64,000 nt of DNA. Source: Pseudomonas abieticivorans (GTDB lineage: Bacteria > Pseudomonadota > Gammaproteobacteria > Pseudomonadales > Pseudomonadaceae). Below the pieces are notes generated by a model. The model worked only from the letters and a program-made list of their open reading frames with translations. It had not been told where the DNA came from and searched no databases. The stretch spans positions 6,651,764 through 6,715,763 of the forward strand of contig NZ_CP094975.1 of the NCBI RefSeq assembly GCF_023509015.1. The letters run 5' to 3'. Both the position numbers and the translations under genes were made by a program. Below, piece by piece: positions 7,337 through 16,986 of this stretch (position 1 is the stretch's first letter; each line of letters starts with the position of its first letter).

Positions 7337-8236
7337 CTACTCAGACGCCGGGTGATGTTCCAGCAAAAAGTCCACGAACGCCCGAACCCTTGCCGGCATC
7401 GCCGCGCCACCCACGAACACCGCATTGATCGGCTCTCGGTCCCCGGGGTTGTAGCTTTCCAACAGCGGTACCAAATGGCCGTTTTTCAAGTCCTCGGCCA
7501 CGCTGAAGGCGCCGATACGGGCGATGCCGGTGCCCAGCTTGGCCAACTGCGACAAGGCCTCGCCGCTGTTGCCCTCGATGGTGCCGGTCACCTTGATTGA
7601 GAACACCTGCCCGTCCCTGCTGAAGGGCCAGTCGGGGGCTGCCCGGCGGAAGTTGAAGCGCAGGCAATTGTGGCGCAGCAAGTCTTCAGGCGTTTGCGGG
7701 GTGCCGTGGCGCGCCAGGTAGCCAGGCGCGGCAACGATGACCTGCCCGGTGTCGCTTATGCGCCGAGCGGTTAGCGGGCTGTCGGCCAACTGGCCGAAGC
7801 GAATCGCCACGTCGGCCTGCCCACCCAGGATATCGACCACCTCGTCGCCCAGCACCAGGTCGACCAGGATGGCCGGGTAGAGGGCGCTGAAAGCGGCGAT
7901 CAGCGGCACGATGGTCAGCCGCCCGTGGGCGAGCGCTGCGCTCACCCGCAGCCGGCCCCGGGGCACGCCTTGGTCAGTGATGGCGTCTTCCACTTCGGCC
8001 ATGTCGGCCAGGATGCGCCGCGCGCCACGCAAATAAGCTTCGCCTTCGGCAGTCAGGGTGATCGCCCGGGTGGTTCGCAGCAGCAGCCGGGTGCCTATGC
8101 GGCGTTCGGTGCGGGCGATGATGCGGCTGATCGACGACGGCGTCAGGCCCAACGCGCGGCCGGCCGCCGAGAGGCTGCCTTCTTGCGCCACCTTGGCGAA
8201 TACCGCCATCTCACCCGATCGCCCGCTGATGTCCAT
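7337..8236 (-). CDS. LysR-family transcriptional regulator
   Basis: A 299-residue LysR regulator with an N-terminal HTH (VFAKVAQEGSLSAAGRALGL, then RTTRAITLTAEGEAYL) and an effector domain beginning GRLRVSAALAHGRLTIVPL. The end ARVRAFVDFLLEHH is typical of the CrgA/DmlR-like group. The ATG at 8236 is convincing. It is divergent from the MFS transporter at 8330 with 93 bp between. Its likely job is to control that exporter and itself. Confidence 0.92.
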   Translation of the reverse strand: MDISGRSGEMAVFAKVAQEGSLSAAGRALGLTPSSISRIIARTERRIGTRLLLRTTRAITLTAEGEAYLRGARRILADMAEVEDAITDQGVPRGRLRVSAALAHGRLTIVPLIAAFSALYPAILVDLVLGDEVVDILGGQADVAIRFGQLADSPLTARRISDTGQVIVAAPGYLARHGTPQTPEDLLRHNCLRFNFRRAAPDWPFSRDGQVFSIKVTGTIEGNSGEALSQLAKLGTGIARIGAFSVAEDLKNGHLVPLLESYNPGDREPINAVFVGGAAMPARVRAFVDFLLEHHPASE

Positions 8237-8329
8237 TTGTGCACCTCACGCAAAGGTGTTGGCCCCACGCAAGGGCTACCGCCTTAAAATGGCCGATTGT
8301 AGCATCTGGCCCACAGATGAGGAGCCACC

Positions 8330-9514
8330 ATGCGTATCAATCCACCCTTAGCAGCACTTTCGATCGGGGCCTTCGGTATTGGGGTCACGGAGTTTGCACC
8401 CATGGGCATGTTGCCCGGTATTGCCTCGGACCTGGGCGTGTCCATCCCTTCGGCCGGGCTGTTGGTCAGCGCCTACGCCATGGGCGTGTTGATCGGTGCG
8501 CCGATCATGACCCTGGCCACGGCAAAAATCCCCCGGCGCAACGTGCTGATCGGCCTGATGGCGATTTTTACCTTGGGCAACCTGCTGTCGGCATTGGCCA
8601 CGGACTACCAGACCCTGCTGATCGCCCGTTTGGTGACATCGCTCAACCACGGCGCTTTTTTTGGCATTGGCTCGATCGTGGCGGCCAGCCTGGTGCCGCC
8701 CGATAAGCGCGCGGGGGCGGTGGCGACGATGTTCCTGGGGCTGACCGTGGCCACCATCGGCGGCGTGCCGCTGGCCACCTGGTTTGGCGAGCACTTTGGC
8801 TGGCGCACCGCGTTCTGGGGCATCGCTGGGCTGGGTGTGGTGGTGATGGCGTCGTTGTGGTGGGCGCTGCCCAATGTGCCGGCCCCCAAGGGCGACGGCA
8901 TGCTGGCCGAGATCCGCGTGCTGGGGCGCGGGCCGGTATTGGCGGCGCTGGCCCTGACCGTGGTGGGCTCCAGTGCCATGTTCACGGTGTTCACTTACAT
9001 TGCGCCCATCCTGCGCGACGTGACCCACGCCTCCACCAATTTCATCACCGGTATGCTGGTGCTGTTCGGCATCGGCTTGACCCTGGGCAACGTCTGGGGT
9101 GGCAAGGCGGCCGACCGCTCGGTAGACCGCACCTTGATCGGGTCGTTGGCGCTGCTGATCGCCGTGCTGGTGGCCTTCTCGGTGCTCATGCGTTGGCCGC
9201 TGCCGGCCGCCCTGGCGATTTTGGTGTGGGGCGCGGCCAGCTTCGCCCTGGTGCCGCCGCTGCAAATGCGCGTGATGGAAGCCGCCAAGGACGCGCCCAA
9301 CCTGGCGTCTGCGGTGAACATCGGCGCGTTCAACTTCGGCAATGCCATCGGCGCAGCAGTGGGCGGCGCGGTGATCAACGCGGGGTTGGGCTACCCGGCC
9401 ATATCCCTGGCCGGGGCCTTGATGGGCGTGTTGGGGCTGGTGATGGTGTTGGGTTTGAGCTGGCGTTCGCGCCGGGCTGCGGCCGCCCTGGGCGGGTGTG
9501 AGCAGGCCGCTTAG
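8330..9514 (+). CDS. MFS efflux transporter, AraJ/YdhP-like
   Basis: A 394-residue carrier with twelve predicted membrane segments. The start IGAFGIGVTEFAPMGMLPG contains the 'GVTEF.PMG.LP' signature of the AraJ/YdhP/NepI-type efflux group. Helix 2-3 carries LATAKIPRRNVLIG, a motif-A variant. GAGG is placed well before the ATG at 8330. It pairs with the divergent LysR gene. Its stop overlaps by 4 bp, tail to tail, with the kinase gene on the other strand. Members export drugs, sugars or purines; the substrate here is unknown. Confidence 0.88.
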   Translation: MRINPPLAALSIGAFGIGVTEFAPMGMLPGIASDLGVSIPSAGLLVSAYAMGVLIGAPIMTLATAKIPRRNVLIGLMAIFTLGNLLSALATDYQTLLIARLVTSLNHGAFFGIGSIVAASLVPPDKRAGAVATMFLGLTVATIGGVPLATWFGEHFGWRTAFWGIAGLGVVVMASLWWALPNVPAPKGDGMLAEIRVLGRGPVLAALALTVVGSSAMFTVFTYIAPILRDVTHASTNFITGMLVLFGIGLTLGNVWGGKAADRSVDRTLIGSLALLIAVLVAFSVLMRWPLPAALAILVWGAASFALVPPLQMRVMEAAKDAPNLASAVNIGAFNFGNAIGAAVGGAVINAGLGYPAISLAGALMGVLGLVMVLGLSWRSRRAAAALGGCEQAA

Positions 9515-10167
9515 GCGCGGCTTGCGGGCCCCGTTTCAAGTACAAAATCTGCAAGGGCTGAATGGGCGAGCACCGTGCGCCCATTGGGCAGGTCGTTGAG
9601 TTCGACCTTGGCTTGGACCTGGCTGCTGGCGATGCCGGCAGCCTGCCAGCGATCGATCAACCGCTGCTGCAACTGCGCCTCCGGGGCGCAGACCGATACG
9701 GTCAGGTCGAAATACTGCGCCAGCGCAGACCAGGGCGGGGTGTTGAGCAGCAGATAGTTACCCTCCACGATGAGCACCTTCACATCACGCGAGATCAGGC
9801 GAGCCCCCGCACGGGCGATCTCAAGCGTGCGGTCAAACACCGGCACCGCGATCTCGTTTTCTTCATTCAGGCGCAACCGCTGGAGCATATGGCCCAACCC
9901 CGCCACGTCGAAGGTCGACGGCGCGCCTTTACGCGCGCGCAAGCCTTGCGCATTCAGGATCATGTCGTCCAAGTGATAACCGTCCATGGGCAACACGGCG
10001 GCCACTGCGGCGCCAGCGCCGTTCAGCAACGCCGCCAGTTGCTCGGCACAGGTCGACTTGCCCGCCCCAGGCGGCCCGGCCAAGGCAATCAGGATGCGGC
10101 CTTGGGTGGCACGTTCTTTAAGGTGCCTGGCCAATTCGGGCAACGTGGTCGGGCGTGCGTGCTTCAA
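9511..10167 (-). CDS. P-loop nucleoside/sugar kinase-like protein (uridine/pantothenate kinase fold)
   Basis: A 218-residue P-loop kinase with Walker A IALAGPPGAGKST near residue 28, a PMDGYHLDD motif after strand 2, and VLIVEGNYLLL. Together these match the uridine kinase/pantothenate kinase/FrcK-like family. The order of motifs and the total length fit the 'nucleoside/nucleotide kinase family' often found beside sugar transporters. Translation probably begins at TTG 10167, with AGGAC about 8 bases upstream; no ATG is well placed. There is no sugar ABC system adjacent, so the substrate is not suggested by context. Confidence 0.82.
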   Translation of the reverse strand: MKHARPTTLPELARHLKERATQGRILIALAGPPGAGKSTCAEQLAALLNGAGAAVAAVLPMDGYHLDDMILNAQGLRARKGAPSTFDVAGLGHMLQRLRLNEENEIAVPVFDRTLEIARAGARLISRDVKVLIVEGNYLLLNTPPWSALAQYFDLTVSVCAPEAQLQQRLIDRWQAAGIASSQVQAKVELNDLPNGRTVLAHSALADFVLETGPASRA

Positions 10168-10208
10168 GTGGGCGCGTCCTGTGGGGGTGAGAGGGGGAGC
10201 GCGGGGGC

Positions 10209-10295
10209 TGTAGGAGCGGATTTATCCGCGAAGAACTGCACGCGGTGTACCAGACACACCATGGTGCATTTTTCGCGGATGAATCCGCTCCTACA
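10209..10295. repeat. REP pair (BIME), 'GGAGCGGAT' family
   Basis: TGTAGGAGCGGATTTATCCG (10209-10228) faces TTCGCGGATGAATCCGCTCC ending CTACA at 10295. This is a long inverted repeat with a central loop, in the gap between the kinase and the permease on the same strand. Confidence 0.85.
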
Positions 10296-10322
10296 GGGAT
10301 CGGCGATGCAACAGAATATACC

Positions 10323-11729
10323 TCACTCCTGCTCCAAAACACCCACCGCGGCGACGCTGCGTTTTCTCACGAATAGCCCATACCCCAGGGTCAATAACAA
10401 CAGGAAAGGCACGCCAAACACCAGCGTCATCCTGAACGCGTCGGTGAAGAAGGTGGTCACCATGACCAACGCCATCAGCACCAGCCCCGCCCCTGTGCTG
10501 TATGGGAACAGGCGCATGCGGAACGCCAGGGGTTCCCCGCCCTTGCGGTCGTGGTAACGACGGAAACAGTAGTGGGTGAGGAAGATCATGAACCAGGTGA
10601 AAATGGCGCCGAACATAGAGATGGCCATCATCAGGCTGAACGAGTCCTCGGGGTAGAACACGCTCATCAAGGTGGCCATGGCGATACCGGCGCATGACAG
10701 CAGCAAGGCATTGAGCGGCACCCCCGATGGGCTCAAACGTCCCAGCGCCTTGGGCGCATGCCCTGCCCTGGACAGGCTGAACATCATGCGGGTGGTGATG
10801 TAGAGTTGGCTGTTCATGGCCGACAGCGCGGCGATCAAGATCACGAAGTTCATTACCCCGGTAGCGCCGGGTATGCCGATGCTTTGCATCACCGTCACGA
10901 ACGGGCTCTGGGTCTTGCCGGCGTCGCTCCAGGGCACGATGGCCAACATCAGGGCCAGGGTCAGCAGGTAGAAAATCACCAAGCGGGCGATGGTGGCCCG
11001 GAAGGCCTGCTTCACCGCGCGCTGGGGGTCTTGGGCTTCGCCGGCGGCCACGGCGATCATTTCCACGCTCAGGAAGCTGAAGATCGAGATGATGACCGCA
11101 ATCCACATCCCGCTGAAACCGTGCGGGAAAAAGCCGCCATGGTCGCTGTAGTTGTGCACCCCATAGGCCGGGTTGCCCGAGCCGAACACCACGTACGCCG
11201 CCAGCAGAATGAAGCCCACGATGGCCGTGAGTTTGATGGTGGAAAACCAATACTCGGCCGTGCCGAAGGTCTTGACGCTGATGGCGTTGAGCAGCACCAG
11301 CACACTGGAGAAGGACAAGATCCATACCCACTCCGGCACATTGGCGAACCAGTACTTCATGTACAGGGCTATGGCCGTGACCTCGGTGCCCACCGCCAAC
11401 ACGATGGCCGCCCAATAGGCGTAGCGCACCAAAAATCCAGCCAAGGGGCTGATGTAGAACTCGGCGTATGCGCCGAACGAGCCTGAAGTGGAATGGGCCA
11501 CCGTCATCTCCGCCAGGCAGCCCATCAGCAGCAGCGTAATGAAGGCACCGATGCCGTAGCTGAGCAGCACGCTGGGCCCGGCATAGCCGATGGCGAAGGC
11601 GCTGCCCATGAACAGGCCGGTACCGATGGCGCCGCCAATGGCGATCATGCTCATCTGCCCGGCAGTGAGCTGGCGGTGCAGGCCTTGCTCACGGTTGGAT
11701 ATGGTGTCGAAGCCACGTTCTTGCGTCAT
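10323..11729 (-). CDS. Amino acid permease of the kynurenine cluster (APC superfamily)
   Basis: A 468-residue permease of the APC/AAT type with the N-terminal pattern MSMIAIGGAIGTGLFMGSA, the hallmark helix 1 of this family, followed by eleven further hydrophobic segments. Hydrophobic residues and family length are complete. Translation should start at ATG 11729; the frame remains open upstream into the porin gene, but that part is not permease-like. In P. aeruginosa a permease also follows kynB-kynU, so this one may carry kynurenine, tryptophan or anthranilate-related amino acids. The OprD gene lies 53 bp upstream on the same strand, and the two would serve outer and inner membranes. Confidence 0.88.
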   Translation of the reverse strand: MTQERGFDTISNREQGLHRQLTAGQMSMIAIGGAIGTGLFMGSAFAIGYAGPSVLLSYGIGAFITLLLMGCLAEMTVAHSTSGSFGAYAEFYISPLAGFLVRYAYWAAIVLAVGTEVTAIALYMKYWFANVPEWVWILSFSSVLVLLNAISVKTFGTAEYWFSTIKLTAIVGFILLAAYVVFGSGNPAYGVHNYSDHGGFFPHGFSGMWIAVIISIFSFLSVEMIAVAAGEAQDPQRAVKQAFRATIARLVIFYLLTLALMLAIVPWSDAGKTQSPFVTVMQSIGIPGATGVMNFVILIAALSAMNSQLYITTRMMFSLSRAGHAPKALGRLSPSGVPLNALLLSCAGIAMATLMSVFYPEDSFSLMMAISMFGAIFTWFMIFLTHYCFRRYHDRKGGEPLAFRMRLFPYSTGAGLVLMALVMVTTFFTDAFRMTLVFGVPFLLLLTLGYGLFVRKRSVAAVGVLEQE

Positions 11730-11782
11730 GGTTCTATCTCTTGTGAAAGTTGTCTGCGCGTTTTGATAGGGGCCGTGGCCCG

Positions 11783-13105
11783 TCAGAAAAAGCTCAACGG
11801 ATATTCGATGATCAGCCGTATTTCGTTGTTGTCGGTGGTGTCGGCCTGGGCCACTTGCGCGGTGGAACGCAACGAGGCCTGGCGCACGCGCAGCGACAAG
11901 TCCTTGGCCTTGCCGGACTGCACCACGTAGCGCGCCTCTATGTCGCGCTCCCATCGCTTGCCGTCGCTGCCATAGCGGCCGTAGGCGGCGTTTTCACCGC
12001 CTTGGTAGTGGCTGTCATCGATGTGGTCGCCGCTGACGTAGCGGGACATGAAGGTCAGGCCCGGCACGCCGAATGCGGCCATGTCCAAGTCATAACGCAG
12101 CTGCCACGAGCGCTCGTTGGGGGCGTTGAAGTCGACGATTTGCACGGAGTTGGCAAGAAAGATCGAGGTGCCGCTCTGCCGATCGAAACCCAAGTAGTCG
12201 AACGGCTCGTTGCCGTCCACCTGCTGGTAGGCGAGGGTAAAACGTTGCGGGCCCACGCGATAGCTGGACGACAACGACCAGGTGGTGTTGTCGATGTTAC
12301 CGGCCAGGGCGCGCCCCTCGTCCGTGGTGCGGTACAGGTTGAAATCCAGGTTCAGGCTCTGGTTGTTGGCCAGCGGCCAGGTGTAGTCGACGTTGGTGTA
12401 GTACTGGCGCCAGATATCGGCGAATTCGGCGCCGTACAGGCTTAGGCTCAAGCGATCGCTGACGTCGTAACGCCCGCCCAGGTAGTCAACGCTGCGAGTT
12501 TCGACCCCTGCGTACAAAGCCTTGAGGGCGCCGCTGTCGTTGGTGGAGGCACCGTCGTTGCCCGAGGTGAAGTGGCCCATGTCCAGGTGCAGGCTGGCCC
12601 ACTCCTCACTGGTCAATTGAAAACCGTTGGCCTGCATGGTGAACAGCCGTGCCGAGCCGGTCCCGAACACGGGGTTGAGTGGCGTCAGGTTGCCGTACTT
12701 GAGTTGTGTGTTGGAAATGCGCATTTTCAGCGCCCCGCCCGCCTCGGAGTAATCAGCCTGGGCGCGACCATCGTCACCGATGGGCAGCAAGCCGGTGCCC
12801 GCCGTGCCCTTGCCACTGTCGAGCCTGAGCCCCAGTTGGGCATAGGCGTCCAAACCGAAGCCGACCAGGCCTTGGGTGTAGCCGGAACTGAAGTTAAGGC
12901 TCAGGCCTTGCGCCCATTCCTTGCGGTAGTTCTGGGCACCGCTGTTGTTGAGGTTGTTGCGGTAGAACAAAAAGTTGATGGTATTGAGGGTCAGGTGGCT
13001 GTCCTCCATGAACCCTGTATTTTCGTCAGCCTGTAAAACCGGGCTGATACAACTCGCAAGGGCCAGGGCTAGCGCCGGCCGCAAAGGGGGGAGCGTCGAC
13101 TTCAT
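11783..13105 (-). CDS. OprD-family outer-membrane porin
   Basis: A 440-residue OprD-type porin. It starts at ATG 13105 with a signal peptide (MKSTLPPL...SCISPVLQA, cleavage before DENTGF). The mature part begins GFMEDSHLTLNTINFLFYRN, the classic OprD opening with an 18-stranded barrel pattern afterwards. The C-terminus RLIIEYPLSFF ends in phenylalanine, as outer-membrane proteins do. OprD members pass small carboxylates and amino acids. Here the gene sits between kynU and the permease, so a kynurenine or related compound is a reasonable guess. Such a porin is not part of the PAO1 kyn block as I recall it. Confidence 0.92.
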   Translation of the reverse strand: MKSTLPPLRPALALALASCISPVLQADENTGFMEDSHLTLNTINFLFYRNNLNNSGAQNYRKEWAQGLSLNFSSGYTQGLVGFGLDAYAQLGLRLDSGKGTAGTGLLPIGDDGRAQADYSEAGGALKMRISNTQLKYGNLTPLNPVFGTGSARLFTMQANGFQLTSEEWASLHLDMGHFTSGNDGASTNDSGALKALYAGVETRSVDYLGGRYDVSDRLSLSLYGAEFADIWRQYYTNVDYTWPLANNQSLNLDFNLYRTTDEGRALAGNIDNTTWSLSSSYRVGPQRFTLAYQQVDGNEPFDYLGFDRQSGTSIFLANSVQIVDFNAPNERSWQLRYDLDMAAFGVPGLTFMSRYVSGDHIDDSHYQGGENAAYGRYGSDGKRWERDIEARYVVQSGKAKDLSLRVRQASLRSTAQVAQADTTDNNEIRLIIEYPLSFF

Positions 13106-13198
13106 TCTTGAATGTTCCGGTGTGATTATTATTGGCAGATGTTCAAGTTCAAGCACTCCCGTCCACCCCTCGCCTTCGGGGGTGGTGTGGGTGGTCAA

Positions 13199-14450
13199 TC
13201 AGGTCACGCTGTGGCGCACCTGGAAGCGGGCCTGCGCCCAGGTCTTGTTGTCGAGGATGTCGCCGAGGATGTTGACCGCGTCCCACACTTCGCTGAAGCG
13301 GGTGTACAGCGGGGTGAAGCCGAAGCGCATGATCCGCGGCTCACGGTAATCACCAATCACGCCGCGCTCGATCAGCGCCTGGATCACCGCGTAGCCTTCG
13401 GGGTGTTCGAAGCTCACGTGGCTGCCGCGCCGTGCATGCTCGCGGGGCGTCACCAACACCAGGCCATGACCTGCGCAGCGTGCCTCCACCAGCTCGATGA
13501 ACAGGTCGGTCAGGGCCAGGGATTTCTTGCGCACCGCGACCATATTGGTTTGGGCGAACACGTCCAGGCCACATTCCACCATGGCCAGCGAGGCCAGCGG
13601 TTGCGTGCCGCACAGGTAGCGGGCAATGCCTTGGCGCGGCTCGTAGCCTGCGGCCATTTCAAACTGGCGGGCGTGGCCGAACCAACCGGACAATGGCTGG
13701 TTGACCACGTCGCACAGCGCCGGCTTGACCCACACAAAGGCCTGCGCGCCGGGGCCACCGTTGAGGTACTTGTAGGTGCAGCCGATGGCGTAGTCAGCGT
13801 TGGCCTGATGCAGGTCGATCGGCACGGCGCCGGCAGAATGCGCCAGGTCCCAGATGCCTCAGGGCGCCACGGGCATGAATCAACGCCGTCAGTTGCGCCA
13901 TGTCGTGCAGGTAGCCGGTCTTGTAATTGACATGGGTGAGCATGACCACCGCCGTGTCGGCGTCGATGGCTTCGCCCAGTGCTTGGGGGCTGTCCACCAG
14001 GCGCAGGTGGTAGCCCTGCTGCAGCAACTCGGCCAGGCCTTGGGCGATGTACAGGTCGGTGGGGAAGTTGCTGGCCTCACTGACGATAACCTTGCGCTGC
14101 GGCGCCCTGCCCGCCTGCACTCGCAGCGCGGCGCCGAGCACCTTGAACAGGTTGATGGAGGTGGTGTCGGTGACCACCACCTCGCCGGGGCCAGCACCGA
14201 TCAGCCCGGCCAACTGGTTGCCCAGGCGCTCGGGCAGGTCGCGCCAACCGGCACTGTTCCAACTGCGGATCAGGCCGTTGCCCCATTCCTCGGTAATCAA
14301 TTGCTGGGCCCGCGCAGCCGCGGCCACCGGGCGTGCGCCCAAGGAGTTACCGTCCAGGTAGATCACCCCTTCGGGCAAGGCAAACTGCTCGCGCAGGGGC
14401 GCAAGTGCATCATCCTGGTCAAGCGCCAGGCAGGTATCGCGGTGGGTCAT
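13199..14450 (-). pseudogene. kynU: Kynureninase, split by a one-base insertion
   Basis: Kynureninase cleaves kynurenine to anthranilate and alanine with PLP. The N-terminal part (14450 down to about 13860) reads [17 protein letters not shown]... to [26 protein letters not shown]. The C-terminal part continues in another frame with [20 protein letters not shown] (the lysine of CTYKYLNGG is the PLP lysine). Dropping one base, T at 13859 on the plus strand, restores [20 protein letters not shown] and a 416-residue protein, the normal family length. No slippery heptamer is visible, so a true mutation or an assembly error is more likely than programmed shifting. The ATG overlaps the kynB stop (ATGA). 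Confidence 0.9.
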
Positions 14451-15115
14451 GGGAGGTCCTTGTTGGGCAGTGCTGGTTTGGGAAGCGCGCGCAAGATCGC
14501 CCGCACGGGGCTTGCGTCCAGGTTGGCGAAGCGCAGCGGCAAGGCGATCAGTTCGTAGTCGCCGGGGTTGACGTCATCAAGCACCACGCCTTCCAGTATC
14601 GCCATGCGATGGCGGGCGGTGGCGTGATGGGCGTCCAGGGTCTTGGAGTGCTGGGGGTCCATCGAGGCGCTGTCGATACCGATCAGCCGCACACCCAGGC
14701 CGCCCAGCAGTTCGATGGTCTGCGCCGCCACCGCGCAAAAGTGCTCATCCCATTGCTGCTGTGGGGCCTGGGCGTATGTGCGCAGCAGTACACGCGCTGG
14801 CAAGTGGTCGAGCTGGCCGGCCAGGTGTTCGGGCGTGACCAGTGGCCCGGCACCGATGCAATGGATAACCCGGCACGGGCCCATGTAAAGGTTCAGGTCG
14901 ACCTGGCCGATGGCGGCGCCATCGGCCATGAAATGAAACGGCGCGTCGACGTGGGCACCGGTGTGCGGCGACAGGGTAATGCGCGCCACGTTTACCGGGC
15001 ACTCGGCACTGATCATGGCGCCGCGTACTTCCTGGAAAGGGGTGTCGCCGGGCCACACGGGAATGGCCGGGTCGAGTACGGGACTGATGTCCCAATAGCG
15101 CAGGGGCTGGGTCAT
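14447..15115 (-). CDS. kynB: Kynurenine formamidase
   Basis: A 222-residue cyclase-family metal hydrolase that converts N-formylkynurenine to kynurenine, the second step of tryptophan breakdown. It has [20 protein letters not shown] at the N-terminus and the metal-binding [12 protein letters not shown] motif, plus GIDSASMDP near residue 150. ATG 15115 fits the family ([12 protein letters not shown]); an upstream extension of the frame to 15190 is not conserved-looking. The stop overlaps the kynU start by ATGA, so the two are coupled. It is divergent from kynR. Confidence 0.93.
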   Translation of the reverse strand: MTQPLRYWDISPVLDPAIPVWPGDTPFQEVRGAMISAECPVNVARITLSPHTGAHVDAPFHFMADGAAIGQVDLNLYMGPCRVIHCIGAGPLVTPEHLAGQLDHLPARVLLRTYAQAPQQQWDEHFCAVAAQTIELLGGLGVRLIGIDSASMDPQHSKTLDAHHATARHRMAILEGVVLDDVNPGDYELIALPLRFANLDASPVRAILRALPKPALPNKDLP

Positions 15116-15247
15116 GGGTAGGCTCCTCTTGTCGGCAAAATAGTGACCGAAAACGAGGAAAATATTCGTGCAAAGCGCAGGGCAAATCACTGAAACTGTC
15201 GCAGTAAATTCGACGATCCCTCCCTAACACGCAGGATTATTTCAACA

Positions 15248-15721
15248 ATGAATCTAGACGCGACAGACCTGCGAATTCTTCACGCGCTGCAACAGGACGG
15301 CCGTATCAGCAACCAGGACCTGGCCGAGAAAGTCGCCCTCTCGCCCTCCGCCTGTTTGCGCCGCCTGCGCCTGCTGGAAGAAGATGGTGTGATCAGTGGT
15401 TACCGCGCGGTATTGAATGCCGAGCGGCTGGGGGTGGAGTTCGAGGCCATCGTGCACGTGTCGTTGCGCCAGGACGTCGAGGATTGGCACGAGACCTTTA
15501 TCACAAAGGTACAACTGTGGCCGGAGGTGGTGGCCGCCTACGTGATCACCGGGGCCAGCAACTACGCCCTGCGTGTGCAGGCCCGCGACCTGAAGCACTT
15601 CTCCAATTTCATCGTCAACACCTTGAACCGCACGGCCGGGGTGACCGATATTCGTTCAGAGATCGTGCTGCAAAAGATCAAGGACCGGGACGCAGTGTTG
15701 GAGTTGGTGGCAAAAAAATAG
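15248..15721 (+). CDS. kynR: Lrp/AsnC-family regulator of kynurenine catabolism
   Basis: A 157-residue Lrp/AsnC protein. The HTH spans about residues 20-50 (NQDLAEKVALSPSACLRRLR) and the RAM ligand-binding domain follows (FEAIVHVSLRQD..., then YVITGASNYALRVQARDLKH). KynR in P. aeruginosa is a kynurenine-responsive activator of kynA, kynB and kynU, and lies divergent from kynB as here. The 132-bp gap 15116-15247 should hold its binding site; I see no clean palindrome in it. Symbol is given on family plus position. Confidence 0.88.
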   Translation: MNLDATDLRILHALQQDGRISNQDLAEKVALSPSACLRRLRLLEEDGVISGYRAVLNAERLGVEFEAIVHVSLRQDVEDWHETFITKVQLWPEVVAAYVITGASNYALRVQARDLKHFSNFIVNTLNRTAGVTDIRSEIVLQKIKDRDAVLELVAKK

Positions 15722-15732
15722 CGGCCTGGTGT

Positions 15733-16986
15733 TCATGTCCGCATACTCGCCGCCAGCGCCGGATGATTGTTCGGGTAATACAGTTCAGCATCCGCGTCAT
15801 CCTCCAAGAAGCGCCACACCCTTCTCGTCGATAGCGCATAGACAACCACCACCATGAAGATCGCCAGATAGAGCCAGAGCAGAGCGGGAGTGCCAAACTG
15901 TGAGGTAATCCCCCCTGCCACCATGTAAGAGGCCGAGTTGGCACCCTGACTGACAACCAGCGTTGCTGCCATCAATCGAATGCGCACGCCGGAGGGTACG
16001 GACGTCAGCCTTTTATCTGCGCCCACCAGCGAGAGACACGCGCTGGCAGCCCCTGCGAAAAACAGCCAAACGGCCAATTGCCAGGTCTCGCTCGCCTGGG
16101 CACACGCGCAGAGAGCTGCGATGAGTAACGCCCAGAGCCCAATATACTTATTACGCTGATGGGCCCGTTTTGCCACCAGCGGACTTAAAACAAACAAGCC
16201 TGCGACCGAGCCAATCGCGAACAATGCATTGAATAAACCTGCGCTGCTTTCTGCAAGCTGGTGTGTATGAATAAAGTTTGGCACCAGCATAGGCACCATC
16301 GCGGTGGCGGCCAGATTGAGCATAAAGCCAGACACGGTCAAAAAGCGCTCGGGTGGCAAAACGAGTTTCAGTTTAATCCCCAACAACATGCTCTGGACCC
16401 GCTCGCTCGGTGATGCCCCTCGTACGGTATTGACGCAGGTGCTGGTGGGCAGTGCCAGTGCGACCGCTAAAGCGGCCACACCCACGAGAGCGGTAAAAAG
16501 CAACGAAGCCTGTACCGAAAAAGCTGCGATCACAGCGCCCGCCAGCAGCGGGCCCACAACCCGCCCGATCGTTGTGCAAATGCGACGGATTCGAAACGCA
16601 GACGCTATGCGATATTTTTCAACTGTTTCCGCTGGGTAAACACCGAAAAGCGGTTGAACGACGCCAAAGGCCAATACGGCCAGGACGTCAATGAATATCA
16701 AGGCGTCGATTGAAAACCAAACAGAAACGATGACGTACCTCAGCGCACCCGTCACCACAATGGCCATGCAACCTGCCTTCAGCGCCGTACTGCGGCGCAT
16801 TGCTTCGACGCGCGAGGCGAAGAGGAGCATGGACATCACTGCACAGAGTGCCAGCGTGGTTTCATAGGTCGCCAATTCAAGTAGGCTTGCGCGCTGTACG
16901 ATAATAAGCGGCACTGTTGCATTCCAGCAGCCGAGATAGACCCACATCAATATCTCAAGGCAAAGATTTTTTCGAAATATACTCAA
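15733..16986 (-). CDS. MFS-type membrane transporter of unknown substrate
   Basis: A 417-residue protein with twelve hydrophobic segments in MFS layout. GRVVGPLLAGAVIAAFS resembles the helix 5 antiporter-type motif. It lacks a clean motif A and is not close to a named carrier that I recognise. It is less GC-rich than the neighbouring core genes, which suggests later acquisition. The first codon would be TTG at 16986, with AAAGG about 9 bases before it; a shorter start at an internal ATG (MWVYLGCW, residue 14) is possible. It stands alone, converging on kynR with 11 bp between. Confidence 0.65.
   Translation of the reverse strand: MSIFRKNLCLEILMWVYLGCWNATVPLIIVQRASLLELATYETTLALCAVMSMLLFASRVEAMRRSTALKAGCMAIVVTGALRYVIVSVWFSIDALIFIDVLAVLAFGVVQPLFGVYPAETVEKYRIASAFRIRRICTTIGRVVGPLLAGAVIAAFSVQASLLFTALVGVAALAVALALPTSTCVNTVRGASPSERVQSMLLGIKLKLVLPPERFLTVSGFMLNLAATAMVPMLVPNFIHTHQLAESSAGLFNALFAIGSVAGLFVLSPLVAKRAHQRNKYIGLWALLIAALCACAQASETWQLAVWLFFAGAASACLSLVGADKRLTSVPSGVRIRLMAATLVVSQGANSASYMVAGGITSQFGTPALLWLYLAIFMVVVVYALSTRRVWRFLEDDADAELYYPNNHPALAASMRT

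Noticed and set aside
11730..11954. A longer N-terminus for the amino acid permease
   Set aside because: The extension overlaps the porin gene and is not permease-like; ATG 11729 gives the usual family start.
13199..14450. Programmed frameshift in kynU
   Set aside because: No slippery heptamer or stimulatory hairpin is visible at 13859, and kynureninases are normally read in one frame.
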